This document shows, piece after piece, positions 12,311 to 25,287 of a DNA stretch of 64,000 bases. Both the position numbers and the translations under genes were made by a program. Source of the stretch: Colletes latitarsis (Eukaryota; Arthropoda; Insecta; Hymenoptera; Colletidae); the NCBI RefSeq assembly GCF_051014445.1, contig NC_135136.1:29654001-29718000 (forward strand), written 5' to 3'. Under the pieces are notes generated by a model. The model made no database searches. It was given only the letters and a program-made list of their open reading frames with translations, and had not been told where the DNA came from. The number at the start of each line of letters is the position of its first letter. Position 1 is the stretch's first letter.

Positions 12311-13321
12311 CTAAAAAAGTATTTAAGATAAAAGAAAATAGAATTGCAAACTTTAATTCTAACTTTTGCTGGAATTGTAATGTTATACACGTATTTTTCG
12401 ATGATATAAATTACAATGTTCTGTTTCTAACGTTGCCAACGAAGTTTCGCAATCGTTTTGAAATGTTTACCATCGTGGCCTTTTTTTCGCCAGCTTGTCG
12501 ACAGAAACTTTCATTACGGAATACTGTGAAACTGTGTTTCGTAATGTTACTTTTTCACGGTACTCGTGCACCCATAATCGTTACGTAAGTTTTATTCAAG
12601 GAAAGAATTTATTCCTTGCGTTCGAATCGGCGTACGTCTTATTTTTAAACGCTTCTATTCAAATCATAATATGTGTTCCAAATTTTAAACTGCTCGTATC
12701 TCGAGAAAGAAACATCCTAGAAGCAGAAATTTTGCATATAGAGTAACTTTGTCAATTGTTGGGTTTTTAAGGCGCTATGAAAGTTCATCTTATGCATTTT
12801 TATTCTTAATATATTATTTTCTAAATATTTTATGTGACATTAAATTCGTTCAAGTTTGTACTTTTGAAATATGTTATACTTGTTTTAATGATATAGTTAT
12901 TTGAAATATTTAAAAATACGCAAAAGTGTTATTTTTACCAGTAGTCGGCCGATGAATGCCATAATTTCAAGTCTTCATATACCGGTATTAAGCCACTATA
13001 AATATTACAAATATGTAGATAATTAAAACTGCCTATATTATCACAAAATAAAATAGGAATTTCTATGCACAGAAAAAATATAAAAAGAGCAAAACAAATT
13101 ACAATTAATGAAATGAATATAAAACAATTATTTTACGGAAAATAAATTACAATTAATGAAACGAATATAAAACAATTATTTTACGCAAAACAAAACATAA
13201 AAGTTTGATTAAATTCTTGAATACTCGTTCCATTACGAATAGTTTGCATTGCATTTCGTATTAAATCGCTGGAATATTTATAAATAGTTCTTTTATTTGC
13301 CATGGATAGATATTTATTATA
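12311..13321. other. AT-rich stretch, nothing recognised
   Basis: A partial direct duplication of acaattaatgaaa(t/c)gaatataaaac is visible at about 13102 and 13150. The open frames here have no recognisable similarity. Confidence 0.5.
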
Positions 13322-14361
13322 TTACACAGCACCCTTAGGAAAAATTTTAATGGGAGATTCTAGTGGTCAAAATAAGACGAAAATCAAGAATATCAATTTC
13401 TTGACTAAGGCTTCATTAAAAAGTTATTAAAAAATTAAATTAGAAAATTTCAAATCATTCTGGAAAAGTTATTTTTAGTTGCGGGGGTCAATTATAATCA
13501 TTTTTTATGAATAGACATACCCTTAAAATCCTACCCACTTTCGAGAAAAAAATTCCTTACCGAAAATATAATAATAGGCCTGAAAAAGGTCCCACGAAAT
13601 TTCATGTGAATCTTTAAAACGTCATAACTTCTGAACGGATTGGACGATTTTACTGTTTAAAAAAGCAAACTACGCGTATTTTGGTGGAGAATATGTACAA
13701 ATCGCACAAATATTCGAAAAGTTGATCCTTGACCTCGCAATATGAGAAAAACCCCATAAAAATGGTCCAATTTTCAAACTGTCATAACTCCTACAATTGT
13801 GAATATATTTCAATGAAACTTTTTTCTGAAGTAGAGCTCATAGGTACCTACAGAAAAGTATTAGACAATTTTTCAGTAGGACGTCAAACAAAATTATTAA
13901 AAATTAGAAACGCAATTTTAAGAAAAATCGACAGGGGTGGCAGGTGCCTAAATTTTTCGGCGAAAAAATTTTTTTCAAATCGTCCTAAAAAAATTATTTT
14001 TAGCTAGAGGGATCAATTACAATTATGTTTGGTGAATAAACATAGCCTCGAAATCCGAACCAGTTTCGAGAAAAAAATTCATTAAGTGGATAAATTTTTG
14101 AACAAAATTAAAACATTTCAAATCGTTCTAAAAAAATTATTTTCAGTTGCAGGGGTAAATTACAATCATTTTTAGTGAATAGATACACCCTCAAAATCCT
14201 ACGCACTTTGGAGAAAAAAATTCAGTACGGGCGGAACTTTAAACGTTAATAACTTTTTAACGAAGCTTCCATCAACAATTTAGTTTTCTTGATTTTCGTT
14301 TTATTTTGACCTCTAGAATCTCCCGTTCAAATTTTTCCCAGGGATGGCTGAACACCCTGTA
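13322..14361 (-). mobile_element. Family A element, copy 3 (reverse)
   Basis: The left end is degraded (TACACAGCACCCTTAGG in place of TACAGGGTGTTCGG...). The inverted ends, the repeated ttatttttagttgcgggg-type modules and the right end GAACACCCTGTA are clear. The open frame 13729-14007 lies in the element interior and resembles frames in other copies. Confidence 0.85.
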
Positions 14362-16660
14362 TAAAAAGAACTCTAAACAAAAACTAAAGAAATATAAAAG
14401 GGAATAAAAGAATGAAATAGCACTAAAAAATTTGAAAACATTTTTATTTAACAGTTTAAATACTTTAACTATTAACGAGTATTAGCAAAGTTACCGTATG
14501 CTTGGCTTGGTGGAGAATTTGCGCTTTCGTGTATTTTTAATGAAACATTAACGGTAGATGGGTTTTTTTATATCGAAAATCATCAATCATATTGACTTCC
14601 GTTTGTTTTGTTTCTATCGAGAACCAGCCATTCGAAATAAATTGTATTTTAAACAAAACATTTACTTTTGCAACATAAGCAAAATCGTGATTGATTTCAA
14701 GTTTGGGAAAATATAAAGTGAAAAACAAGTTTTTCAATTTACACACTTTTATTTGCGTTTAAACGCAAAAAATGAAAACTCGCTTTTAATGATCTTGTTT
14801 CATTGAAAAATAAAAAATAAATTGTATATACAAAGACTATATAAAAAAGTGATCATCTATTGTATCCATTGTAAACGCACAGCAGTAAAATAATAGTAAT
14901 CGAAAATGAACGAGTAAACATGATGTATGTACTGTAATAAACGAAACTTATCTAAAACTTTATTCAATGGATGGTAATCCACTTTTATATCATTTTCATA
15001 CATACTGTAAATAATACGTATAAAGTTTCACAAAATCTATTTTTTACTTCAAAGCACAAAAAATAATTAACAGTTGGTTCCACGATATTTATTGTCTACG
15101 TTCGAGCACGAATAAAAGCGTGTAAATTGGACAATTTGTTTTTACGGTCTTTTTTCTGTGTTATTTTTTCCTTGCGGCACGCGCGGTTTCGTAAATAACA
15201 CTGTGGCACGAACAAACTGCCGTTTTATCGCAACCATTCGGTCGTCCTGACAAAACCACGTGGAAAATCGTTAATCCGATGCGCAAGTGGTACTTCCGGT
15301 TGATCTAACCGCTTGAAAGGGCCGAACTCCGTCCATTGTGAACAACACTGCGGACAGTTCAATCTACTTTGCACCATTCACCGCGAAAGCTGTCCGGGTC
15401 GAAGTTCAGACGTCACATTTTCACTGCGGCGAGACCCTTAAAACGCGTTTGCTCAAGGCACGCTGATGTATAGGATTCTCCAATAAGATAGGACTTTTAA
15501 TTGTAATAAAATGGAAACCACAAAAGATAATTTTGTGCCCATTATTTTATCTTTATGTACATTCGATGATATTGTACGTGAAATACAATATCGTATAAAT
15601 GACTGTTGAGACATTGTAAACTACCATGCATGCTGGTCTAGAGAGTTCTAATGTGTGCAGATCTTGTGGGTTTGCATGGTGCGCTCATCTGGGCCTTGGG
15701 CCTTCTTGCTGGAGTCTGATTCTACTGTGTGAGAACAGCGTCTTGCTGCTGTTCTTCAATAAAGCGTTACTGATTTATTCTCTTACATAATTAATTTATT
15801 TAACTTGTTCCAGTCCTAATACATGTTAGTTGGTATTATACCTTTAATAATGACCATCACGACTGCGTTTGGTGAAACAAATACGATAAACCCAATTTTC
15901 GATTACTTCGAAATCGTCAACAGTTCGTCAACAATCTTGATGGCTAGTCACAACAACTAGAAACAATGACAAAATTTTGCAATTTTTAATTTAAGCTGTC
16001 GCCATTTTGCCAATTTTCAACATAAACTAATTATTTTGCTACGGGCGATAACAGGAAATCTACCAAATAAAAATCTGTTTGATTTAGTCAACCTTGAGAA
16101 TTGCAATCACCTATGCCAGTGTTTAAACACACGTTTACTGTGGGCGTAATAAAAACATGAAAAATCAATAAAAATTATTGAAAAATTTATTTTATATTCC
16201 CAAAGGATAGTTCAGTAAATTGCGAACATGAATTATAACGTTAGATGTAAAAATTAGTTTAAAAAAATTAATAAAAATGGTTTAATTTTGCAACCTGCAC
16301 ATAAAACTACCCCCTTAAGACTAATGTAAAGTTACTTTTACTTAAACTTTGCAACGTGCACATAAGACTACCCCCTTAATTTTTCCACTAAACGATTGCG
16401 AGTTGGTCGAAGTACACGCAACGTTAAACAAGAATGTTTACAATAAATTTTAATAATTTTAACGCGTCGAACAACCGTGTATCCGCGATAACTTGCAAAG
16501 GACTGTCAAACGCAAATGTCACTCGAACAAGCGGATAACAAACGTGGCGGCGATAACAATCGAAACTTCTATCGCTCTTATTGGAAAACTCTATATAACG
16601 AAGTAAAAAAGGCCCGTTGTTCTTGCAACCGTATTTATCGTCGCGCGTATAGCATAAAAG
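14362..16660. other. No recognised gene; LTR-like piece and a short duplication
   Basis: 15604-15787 runs from tgttgagaca to caataaagcgttactg and cttaca, which looks like the polyadenylation-signal end of an LTR. No target duplication is visible, so this is weak. At 16288-16379 the phrase gcacataa(a/g)actaccccctt occurs twice, about 59 bp apart. No coding sequence was recognised. Confidence 0.3.
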
Positions 16661-17213
16661 TTGCGCGAGCCTTTTGATTCGAACGCTGCTTATTCGGCCT
16701 GAAGTACCGAGGCGCAACCCCTCCAAATCCTCCCCTAACCGCGCGCAGCGTTCCTTCTTCCTCGTTCCGTCTTTGTTTTACCCGCGTTTCTTCGCCAGGG
16801 CTTGTTCCCTTATCTCCGCCACAATGGCCCTTGCTCTTTTTCACTGCGCGTGGCCTTGAGCTATACGTTCCAAGTCACTCGAGATCGATTCGAAAACGAC
16901 GAAATCGAAAGCGAAACCCCGACCGAGGGGACGGGAGGGAGCTGCACGTCCCGTGGCACGAAGTCACGGCAGACTATGAAATTCTGTCTGACGAACGCTC
17001 TTCTTGTTAGCGAGTACTCGAGAGCGCCGGACTAAATTGACCCGTAACTCTCTGACACTAATTGGAAGATTCGAAACGTGCAGCGGGACTTGCTTGGTTC
17101 AACGAAGTTTTAGCTTCGCTGTCAGCGAACCGGTCGGTTGGAGACAGTTGTCCCGCCGTTTAGTAATTGTGACGACAAAATGGCATCCATATCATAATTT
17201 CAGGTTTGTTTGA
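16661..17213. promoter_or_regulatory. GC-richer island
   Basis: This is a sharp local rise in G+C and CpG with pyrimidine-rich runs (16740-16830). Overlapping short frames on both strands show no known protein. It is a candidate regulatory or 5' untranslated segment of the downstream gene, by analogy only. Confidence 0.3.
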
Positions 17214-17442
17214 CCGACCTCTAATTCGAAATTACGTAAATAGCTTCATTATTAATATTTTTATGTTTCATACCTCGTGACTGTGTTTGGTATTAATTAT
17301 TGCATACATCGCATCGACTAAAAAAATTAACGGAAACATTTTCAGTACAAATATAAATATAATTAAGATAAAGAATTTCGTGACACTGCATCAATAATAT
17401 TTCGATAGATAGATAAAAAAAATTTCTTTAAATTTAAATATA

Positions 17443-18644
17443 TACAGGGTGTTCGGTCACCCCTGCAAAAAATTTGAATGGGAGATTTTAGAGGCCAAAA
17501 TAGGACGAAAATCAAGAATACTAATTTGTTGATGGAGGCTTCGTTATAAAGTTATTAACGTGTGAAGTTCCGCAAGTACTGAATTTTTTTCTCGAAAATG
17601 CGCAGGATTTCGGGGATATGTGTATTGACCAAAAATTATTGTAATTGACCCCTGCAACCGAAAATAATTTTTCCACAATGATTTGAAACTTTTCAATTTT
17701 CAGGGTAACAGACAGTTATGGTCAGAAATTATATTTTCAGTAATGAATTTTTTTCTCGTAAATGCGTAGAATTTCGAGAGTATGTCTATTGACCAAAAAT
17801 GATTGTAATTGATCCCTGCAGTAGAAAATAATTTTTCCAGAATGATTTAAAATTTATTAATTTTGTCGAAAAATTTGTCCACATTGCTGAATTTTTTTCT
17901 CAAAATTGTAAAGGATTTCGTAGGTATGTCTATTGACCAAAAATGATTGTAATTGACCCCTGCAGTAGAAAATAATTTTTCCAGAATGATTTGAAATTTT
18001 TTTTTGCCGAAAAATTTAGGTACCCTATCGATTTTTCTTCAGAATTCGATTTTCATTTTTAGTAATTTTGTTTGACGCCCTACAGAAAAGTTGTCTAATA
18101 CTTTTTTGTAGGTACCCATGAGCTCTACTTCAGAAAAAAGTTTCATTGAAATATATTGACTATTGTAGAAGTTATGGTTGTTTGAAAATTGGACCAGTTT
18201 TAGAGGGTTTTCCTCATTTTGCGGGGTCAAAGATAAACTTTTCGAATATTTTTGCGATTTCTACATATTTTTGACGTAAATACGCGTTGTTTGCATTTTG
18301 AAACATTAAAATCGTCCAATCCGTTCAGGAGTTATAACATTTTAAAGATTCGCATGATATTTCGTGGGACATTTTTCAGGCCTATTATTATATTTTCGGT
18401 AAGGAATTTTTTTCTCGAAAGTGGGTAGGATTTAAGGGGAATGTCTATTCATAAAAAATGATTGTAGTTGACCCCTGCAACAGAAAATAATTTTTTTAGA
18501 ACGATTTGAAATTTTTCAATTTAATTTTGAATAACTTTTTAACGAAGCCTTAGTCAAGAAATCGATATTCTTGATTTTCGTCTTATTTTGTCCTCTAGAA
18601 TCTCCCATTAAAATTTTTCCCCAGGGGTGGCCGAACATCCTGTA
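17443..18644 (+). mobile_element. Family A element, copy 4 (forward, 1.2 kb)
   Basis: TACAGGGTGTTCGGTCACCC at the left and GGTGGCCGAACATCCTGTA at the right are flanked by TA. The interior shows three successive modules of ctcgaaaatgcg(c/t)agga...gtctattgaccaaaaat...ctgcagtagaaaataatt, then a central segment with attggaccagttttagagg. It carries the subfamily marker gggtaacagacagttatgg, shared with copies 5 and 9. The minus frame 18039-18230 is element sequence. Confidence 0.92.
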
Positions 18645-20545
18645 TGAAAATAAAACATGTTAACAGAAAATGTTTAGTGTAGATATATAAACGGTTCAAT
18701 TCGTATAAGTTCTTGAAAATCTAACCCTTTAAATCTTGCATTCTGAGCTCGTCCTGTTTGGTCGTTGTTTAGATACAAAAATTCAATTATGGGAGGTGTC
18801 TTGATTGGCAAATCAAGTCCCATCCATTGTACAAGTATCTGGGCCCAAAATACCCCTTGAAAAATAATTATTGTGTGCCTTGCGTAAATAGCTTTAGTAT
18901 ATGTCAGTTTCTTATTGTCAAGTGAGGCAGTAAGATGGTAAAGTTGCAAATTCCTTAAAAAATAAGTCCGGTACATTCTGTACTATTAAGTAATTTGAAG
19001 GGTCTTAAACCCTCGTACTATTAATATTTGAAAGGAATAAAGACTAAAGAATGTCCTAAGCTGTTCGACACTAACACTGTTTGGAAGTCCAAACATCCGC
19101 AGTCTACTCATGAGAGAGTTCGTTGGATGAAAGCGCAGGTGGTATCGTCAAGCTGTTACCGATTTAATAATAGTTTGACATAAAGTAACATTCGGCTTCG
19201 TAACACGTCCATCTTTCGCTCTGGCATGTCTGCATCGCGGAGTACGACGATACGAGGTTGTCGAGATCGTGTTCTGAAGTGGCTAACAAACGCTGAAGCA
19301 CGACGATCGGTCATATCCCTTGAGACCTTTATCCATAGAACACGATGCACACGTTGCATTATTAAAGCACAGCCGTGTAACTCCATTCACAGTTGCCTGG
19401 CACGTTTCACCTCGTTTCTTGCGGCCCCTTTGAAGAGATTTCGTGATATGAACGCGCGCTTCCACTGGATTCTTCGTTCCTTGTACAAGCGTTACGACAA
19501 AGCAGGTGGCAAACCTTCGAGGCATAGAGCACACGCAAAAGTAAACAGGAAAATCGAGCTAAACGTAAGTGGTACATTCAAATCGCGTTGAAGCGTTGAT
19601 AATTTCCTTTCGTCCCACTGTTAGTCGACCTTTTAGTTTTCTCTCGCTTCGATGCTAGAATTCTGCCCCAATTCACAAAGGATGCGCAGCATTTAAAAGA
19701 ATTTCTATTTATCGTTCGTACCTCGACAGATATCACCCAGTCGTCGTGGTGCTAACTCCAATAAATTATCAATTGACGACAGTGCACATTACTTAGCTGC
19801 CAGTAACGATCCACTATGTTTCCTTCTGTTAGTAAAGTAACACTGAAACAATAATTACTTTGCCTCCACGATGTCGATGTTTTAACTGTTTATTCCAGTG
19901 ACATCATCCTCGACAAAATTACATAGAGTCTTTATTACAACAGTGGTATACGTTTATAAAAAATTCGCTAGTACTTTTTTGGAACATCCTATAGTTAAAA
20001 CACATTTTTATTAGTTATAAACATTTATAAACAGTTATAAACATTTTTATAAGTTTATGTATGTGGATAAGCAAGATGTCCTAAATATAAACAATTTATT
20101 TAGTAGTTATAATAATAACTTTGTGTAATATGCTCATAGATGCATAATTCGCTTTTTCTTAATTTGTTAAAATATTTCTGTTACACAGAGATATTGTTTA
20201 TTTTATTCAAAATGACCATTTTTATGAGACACGCGAAGACTTTTGTGACCGATAGTACCTACGTCCTCCACTGTATATGCTTTAAGAAGGAAGAAGGTGT
20301 AAGTCATAGATAATTTACGCGACTGTGAAATTCAGTGGCGCACGGTGAATACGGTTCGAGTGATTTATTATTAACGAGTGTGCCCGTTCTTTCTGGAAAT
20401 CGAACACTTCTCGAGTCCGGATATTCCAACCGCGGTCATCGATTGTCCAGCGTTAATAATTTGTCTCCTTCGTTTGTCTACGCGTCGCCATTGACTCGTT
20501 GAAACTGAAACTCCGCATCGTCGAGTATTCGTAGAAAATATGTAT
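18645..20545. other. Mixed stretch with a GC-richer island at about 19140-19610
   Basis: A 100-codon minus-strand frame (18674-18976) and frames of 121 (plus, 19226-19591) and 83 codons (minus) overlap here. None shows a family I recognise. The island is CpG-containing against an AT-rich background, like those at 10.4 and 16.7 kb. Near 19965-19995 the phrase ttttttggaacatccta looks like one end of another TIR element. Confidence 0.3.
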
Positions 20546-20690
20546 TAACACTAGAACTATCGGCACTTATAGTTAGATTGCGGATGTTTATGTATTTACA
20601 GGAAATTCTAATTCTCAAGAAACTACAGAATGCACTTAATATGCAAAAATATAAGAGACTATTATTATTATATTTAGGAGTTGAGACAAC
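20546..20690. mobile_element. piggyBac-like single end
   Basis: TTAACACTAGAACTATCGGC begins with TTAA and has the CACTAGAACTA-type terminus common in piggyBac-like MITEs. No matching right end was found before family A copy 5, so this is a fragment. Confidence 0.45.
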
Positions 20691-20817
20691 ACCCTACAAA
20701 GCATCCATTTCGTTAATTCTATTAATAAAAATATGAATTTGCGTGAAGATACGCAGTTTACTTATGGTGTATTTATTTGTACTAAAGAAATTAAAACAAT
20801 AGATACTTGAAGAAGTA

Positions 20818-21957
20818 TACAGGGTGTTTGGCCACCCCTGGGAAAAGTTTAATGGGAAAACATTTTCTGGGAACACAGTATATTTTCAATACTTAATTTT
20901 TTTCTCGAAAATGCGGAGGATGTCGGGGGTATGTCTATTCACCAAAAATGATTATAATTGATGCCTGCAACCAAAAATAATTTTTTTTAAATGATTTGAA
21001 ATTTCTTAATTTCGTCGAAAAATTTCAGCACCTACTCGAATTTTTTTCTCGAAAGTGGCTAGGATTTCGGGGGTATGTCTATTCACCCAAAATTATTGTA
21101 ATTGCCCTCTAAAACCGAAAATAATTTTTCCAGAATGATTTGAAACTTTTCAATTTCCAGGGTAACAGACAGTTATGGTCAGACATTATATTTTCAGTAA
21201 TGAATTTTTTTCTCGAAAATGTGTAGGATTTAACGGGTATGTCTATTGACCAAAAATGATTTTAATTGACTCCTGTGGTAGAAAATAATTTTTCCAGAAT
21301 GATTTGAAATTTTTTTTTCACCGAACAATTTAGGTACCCTATCGATTTTTCTTCAGAATTTGTTTTTCATTTTTAGTAATTTTGTTTAACACCCTACAGA
21401 AAAGTTGTCTAATACTTTTTTGTAGGCACTCGTAAGCTCTACTTCAGGAAAAAGTTTCATTGAAATATATTCACTATTGTAGAAATTATGGCAGTTTGAA
21501 AATTGGACCATTTTTATGGGGTTTTTCTCATTTTGCGGAGTCAAAGATCAACTCTTCGAATATTTTTGCGATTTCTACATATTCTCCACCAAAATACGCG
21601 TTGTTTGCATTTTGAAACATTAAAATCGTCCAATCTGTTCGGGAGTTATGATGTTTCAAAGATTCATATGAAATTTCGGGGAACCATTCCAAGCCTCAGA
21701 TTATATTTTCGGCAAGGAATTTTTTTCTCGCAAGTGGCTAGGATTTCGGGAGTATGTCTATTCACCAAAAACAATTGTAATTGAACCCCGCAACCGAAAA
21801 TAATTTTTTTGAAACAATTTGAAATTTTTTAATTTAATTTTTTAATAACTTTTTAACGAAGCTTCAATCAACAAATTAATATTCTTGTTTTTCGTCTTAT
21901 TTTGGCCTCCAGAATCTCTCATTAAAATTTTTCCCAGGGTTAGCCGAACACCCTGTA
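20818..21957 (+). mobile_element. Family A element, copy 5 (forward)
   Basis: The left end is TACAGGGTGTTTGGCCACCC and the right end is TTAGCCGAACACCCTGTA, flanked by TA. The internal modules and the central attggaccatttttatgggg segment are intact. It shares the gggtaacagacagttatgg marker with copies 4 and 9. The plus frame 21503-21784 belongs to the element. Confidence 0.92.
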
Positions 21958-21974
21958 TAATGCAATGGAAATAA

Positions 21975-22346
21975 ATGTTTATTCATTCTCTCCTAGAAAG
22001 TTGCGGTTTTTCAGAAATACTGTCGATTAAATTTTTTACAATTATTATTGGAAATTACGAATGGATCATTTTGACTATTTCGGTAGTTCTAATGTTAGTG
22101 TTTTCGCTGAATCGATGTTTCGATAGAAATAAAGTCGGGACGTCGAGACATTTTACTGGTCGTCCACGAATAATAATCGTCTGCGAATCAAAAGAAACAG
22201 TAATGGGGCAGATAAAAAACATCGAGAAGTCTGTTCGATTTCGAGCTGTAATCCCGACGTGTCCCCGCGGGAACAATGGCGTACCAGAAATCAATGAGAG
22301 GTACCGGAAATATTTCGAAGACTCGCAGGAACATAATCCCGATTAA
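21975..22346 (+). CDS. Hypothetical 123-codon open frame with one membrane-like segment
   Basis: The frame begins MFIHSLLESCGFSEILSIKF and has a hydrophobic stretch around residues 29-48 (IGNYEWIILTISVVLMLVFS). A basic region follows, and it ends KYFEDSQEHNPD. The codon mix and lack of low complexity make it more protein-like than most frames here. I recognise no family, and no splice sites or promoter support it. It starts just 18 bp after family A copy 5. It may be chance or a fragment of a transposon gene. Confidence 0.2.
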   Translation: MFIHSLLESCGFSEILSIKFFTIIIGNYEWIILTISVVLMLVFSLNRCFDRNKVGTSRHFTGRPRIIIVCESKETVMGQIKNIEKSVRFRAVIPTCPRGNNGVPEINERYRKYFEDSQEHNPD

Positions 22347-23619
22347 TTATGTCGCGATCGATGGGATGATGCACGGAACAACCGATATTCGTGGAATCGG
22401 AAAAAGGGGAACAGTGCTTCGAAGTAGATCAGACACGGATTAAGGGGAAGATTAGGTGGATTACATTTTTTAAATAATAAAATAAATACTCGCGAAGAAC
22501 AAATACAAATTTTAGATTCGTTCGTAAACTACTGTTTGTCCATTTTATGTATTCATATTTGCGAATAAAATCTACCCAATACTGTTTCCTATCACTCACT
22601 AGTGACTAAAGGTTTTATAGAAATCATAAAAAATGTAAAACAATCGTCTTTATAAATTTTAAGTATGGTATAACATAAAGCCTTTTGAATTCGCAAACCT
22701 TTTGCGGCCACAGACACAAAACCAGAATTATTTATGGCAAAATATGTGTACTTATGGAGAAATAACAGAAGTTAGGTAAATAATAACACTCAAAACAGAA
22801 ATGACAATAGGAATAACTTCATATAATTTATACTTGGCAGCGAATTGGTTAAATTTGGAATAGCGATTAGTTGTTTGACCACATTCCCACATCTCCCAAG
22901 CATACCATGATGTACAAAATATAAAAACAGTATTATTCGTAGACAAAATTAGCATTCGAAGGCACCAACTTTTTTATTCAAACTTTTCGTGTACCGTTAA
23001 ACTGGAACGTTCAATTCTAAATTTCTGCACGATAAGTAAAAAGTATCCGACGGAGTTGGAATTTTAAAGCGTCTGAGACGTATCGACGAATCGATTAAAA
23101 CCGTATTTTACTTTCAAACGGAGGCAATCGCGTAATTACGTTGTTACGTGATGATTCGATGAAGTAAGAAACGGTTATCGAATAATTATTCCCATTGCTG
23201 TTCGAAGGAAACCGCGAGAAGACGATTTAAGGGAATTGCAGGAACTTCGTGATCGAGGCCGACGTTAACGAGGCTTCAAGCGTGCTCGTTTCTGAATCCC
23301 ACATTTGCATGGGAAAAGTGGCCTCTTTCGAAAGGGCTTGTTTACGCGAGAGAAGCTCAGCGAAGTTTCTTTGCGTGCAAGAAAAGGCGCAATTACTCTG
23401 TGAAGCGCACCTTGGTCCCCTGTCGTAAGAAAAGCTCGAAATATTGCAGACGATATCGATTTGAACCAGGCTTACTGCATCTTCGGGCCATCGAAGAGCA
23501 TCGACGTACCTCACAGAACATTTTAATCGGAAGACCCAACCGTTTCGTTTCATATTTCCTACGAACCATTGAGAAATGTAATGCTGCAGAGAAAAGTTTA
23601 ATAAAATTAAAATTAAATT
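22347..23619. other. No recognised gene
   Basis: A minus frame of 138 codons (23227-23643) overlaps a moderately GC-richer patch and has no recognisable similarity. A 67-codon minus frame at 22752-22955 contains a hydrophobic C-terminus but nothing else of note. Confidence 0.4.
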
Positions 23620-24110
23620 ATTTAAACATTTCTTAAGCATCAATTAATATGATCATTCGAAGAAATTTTAAGTGCTTGGATGTTTTATTAACTATTGTAC
23701 GAATTTAATTCAAAGGCCAATTTGCAATATTACGGTTAAAAATATTTTAAAGACCATCTTTCAATCATTACTGCGGATCTTTATGCAAAGTCATACTTTT
23801 ATTAATAGAATTAATGAACTGGAAGCTTTGTACAGAGTTGGCTCAACCCTTACAGAGAGAAACGTAATGCTACAGAGAAAAATTTAATAATTTTACGAAA
23901 AGGTATTTAAACATTTCTTAGACATGAATTAATATGATCATTCAAAGAAATTTTAAGTGCTTCGATGTTTTATTAACAATTGTACGAATTTAATTCAAAG
24001 GCCAATTTGCAATGTTACTTTAGACTATTAAAAATATTTTAAAGACAATCTTTCAATCATTACTGCAATTCTTTATGCAAAATCACATTTTTATTAATCC
24101 TTTGACGTTC
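23620..24110. repeat. Two direct copies of a 290-bp sequence
   Basis: From 23627 and again from 23917 the order is catttcttag/aagcat, aattaatatgatcatt, agaaattttaagtgctt, cgatgttttatta, ttgtacgaatttaattc, aaaggccaatttgcaat, tctttcaatcattactgc and tttttattaat. Pieces of the same family recur at 20697-20760 (inverted), 25345-25390 and 49366-49404 (ctgcggatctttatgcaaa). It is a dispersed repeat of unknown type with a local tandem duplication. Confidence 0.75.
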
Positions 24111-24246
24111 GATTTAATTTCGAATAATTTTTCAAAGGTATACTATTTAGTTTTGTTTAAATTTGCTCGTACAAGGAATGGTCACAAAAAAGAATAGATT
24201 TATTTTACGTATGTCTTGTGAATGTAAAAATATATTAATTTTAATA
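24111..24246. repeat. Repeat shared with 38516-38640
   Basis: The sequence from tttgacgttcgatttaattt through tttgtttaaatttgctcgtac to cttgtgaatg matches 38516-38640 closely. In both places it lies directly left of a family A copy (6 and 10). Confidence 0.75.
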
Positions 24247-25287
24247 TACAGGGTGTTCGGCCACTCCTGGGAAAAATTTTAATACAGGATTTTAGAGGCC
24301 AAAATAAGACGAAAATCAAGAATACCAATTTGTTGATGGAGGCGTCGTTAAAAAGTTATTAACAATTAAATTCAAACATTTCAAATCGTTCTGGAAAAAT
24401 TATTTTCGATTGCAAGAGTCGATTACAATCATTTTTGGTCATTACACATACCCCCGAAATCCTAACCATTTTCGAGGAAAAAATTCCTTACCGAAAATAT
24501 AATGTGAGGTCTAAAATCGTCCCCCGAAATTTCATACGAATCTTTAAAATGCCATAACTCCTGAACGGATTGGACGATTTTAATGTTTAAAAAAGCAAAC
24601 TACGCGTATTTTGGTGGAGAATATGTACAAATCGTAAAAATATACGAAAAGTTGATCCTTGACCCCGTAAAATGAGAAAACCCCCATAAAAATGGTCCAA
24701 TTTTCAAACAGCCATAATTCCTACAATAGTGAATATATTTCAATGAAACTTTTTTCTGAAGTAGAGCATATGGGTAGCTACAAAAAAGTATTAGACAACT
24801 TTTCTGTAGGGCGTCAAACAAAATTACTAAAAATCAATAACGAATTTTTAAGAAAAATCGACAGGGGGTAGATGCCTAAATTTTTCGACGAAAAAAAAAA
24901 ATTTCAAGACGTTCTAAAAAAATTATTTTCGGTTCTGGGGATCAATTACAATCTTTTTTGGTCAATAGACATACCCCTGAATTCCTGCGCATTTTCGAGA
25001 AAAAAATTCGAGTAGGTACTGAAGTTTTTAGACGAAATTAAAAAATTTCAAATAGTTCTGAAAAAATTATTTTCGGTTGCAGAAGTCAATTACAATCATT
25101 TTTGATAAATAGACATACCCTCGAAAGCTTGCGTATTTTCGAGAAAAAAATTCAGTACGGTCGGAACTTTAAACGTTAATAACTGTTTAACAAGGCCTTC
25201 ATCAACAATTTTGTATTCTTGATTTTCGTCTTATTTTGGCCTCTAGAATCTCCCATTAAAATTTTTTCCAAGGGTGGCCGAACCCCT
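24247..25287 (-). mobile_element. Family A element, copy 6 (reverse, right end worn)
   Basis: It starts TACAGGGTGTTCGGCCACTCC. The right end reads AGGGTGGCCGAACCCCTCA, so the last bases and the TA are lost or mutated. Interior modules are in reverse order. A minus frame at 24600-24821 is element sequence. Confidence 0.88.

Noticed and set aside
11901..12390. Two minus-strand frames with an identical repeated peptide
   Set aside because: They are translations of the 172-bp tandem repeat; the shared peptide is a consequence of the repeat.
15604..15787. Solo LTR
   Set aside because: The polyadenylation-like caataaag and terminal TG...CA are suggestive, but no target-site duplication or second copy is visible.
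18674..18976. 100-codon minus-strand frame next to family A copy 4
   Set aside because: Hydrophobic N-terminal half but no family recognised and no supporting signals; possibly a transposon remnant.
23227..23643. 138-codon minus-strand frame
   Set aside because: No recognisable domain, and it runs into the duplicated repeat at its start. Kept only as part of an unassigned stretch.
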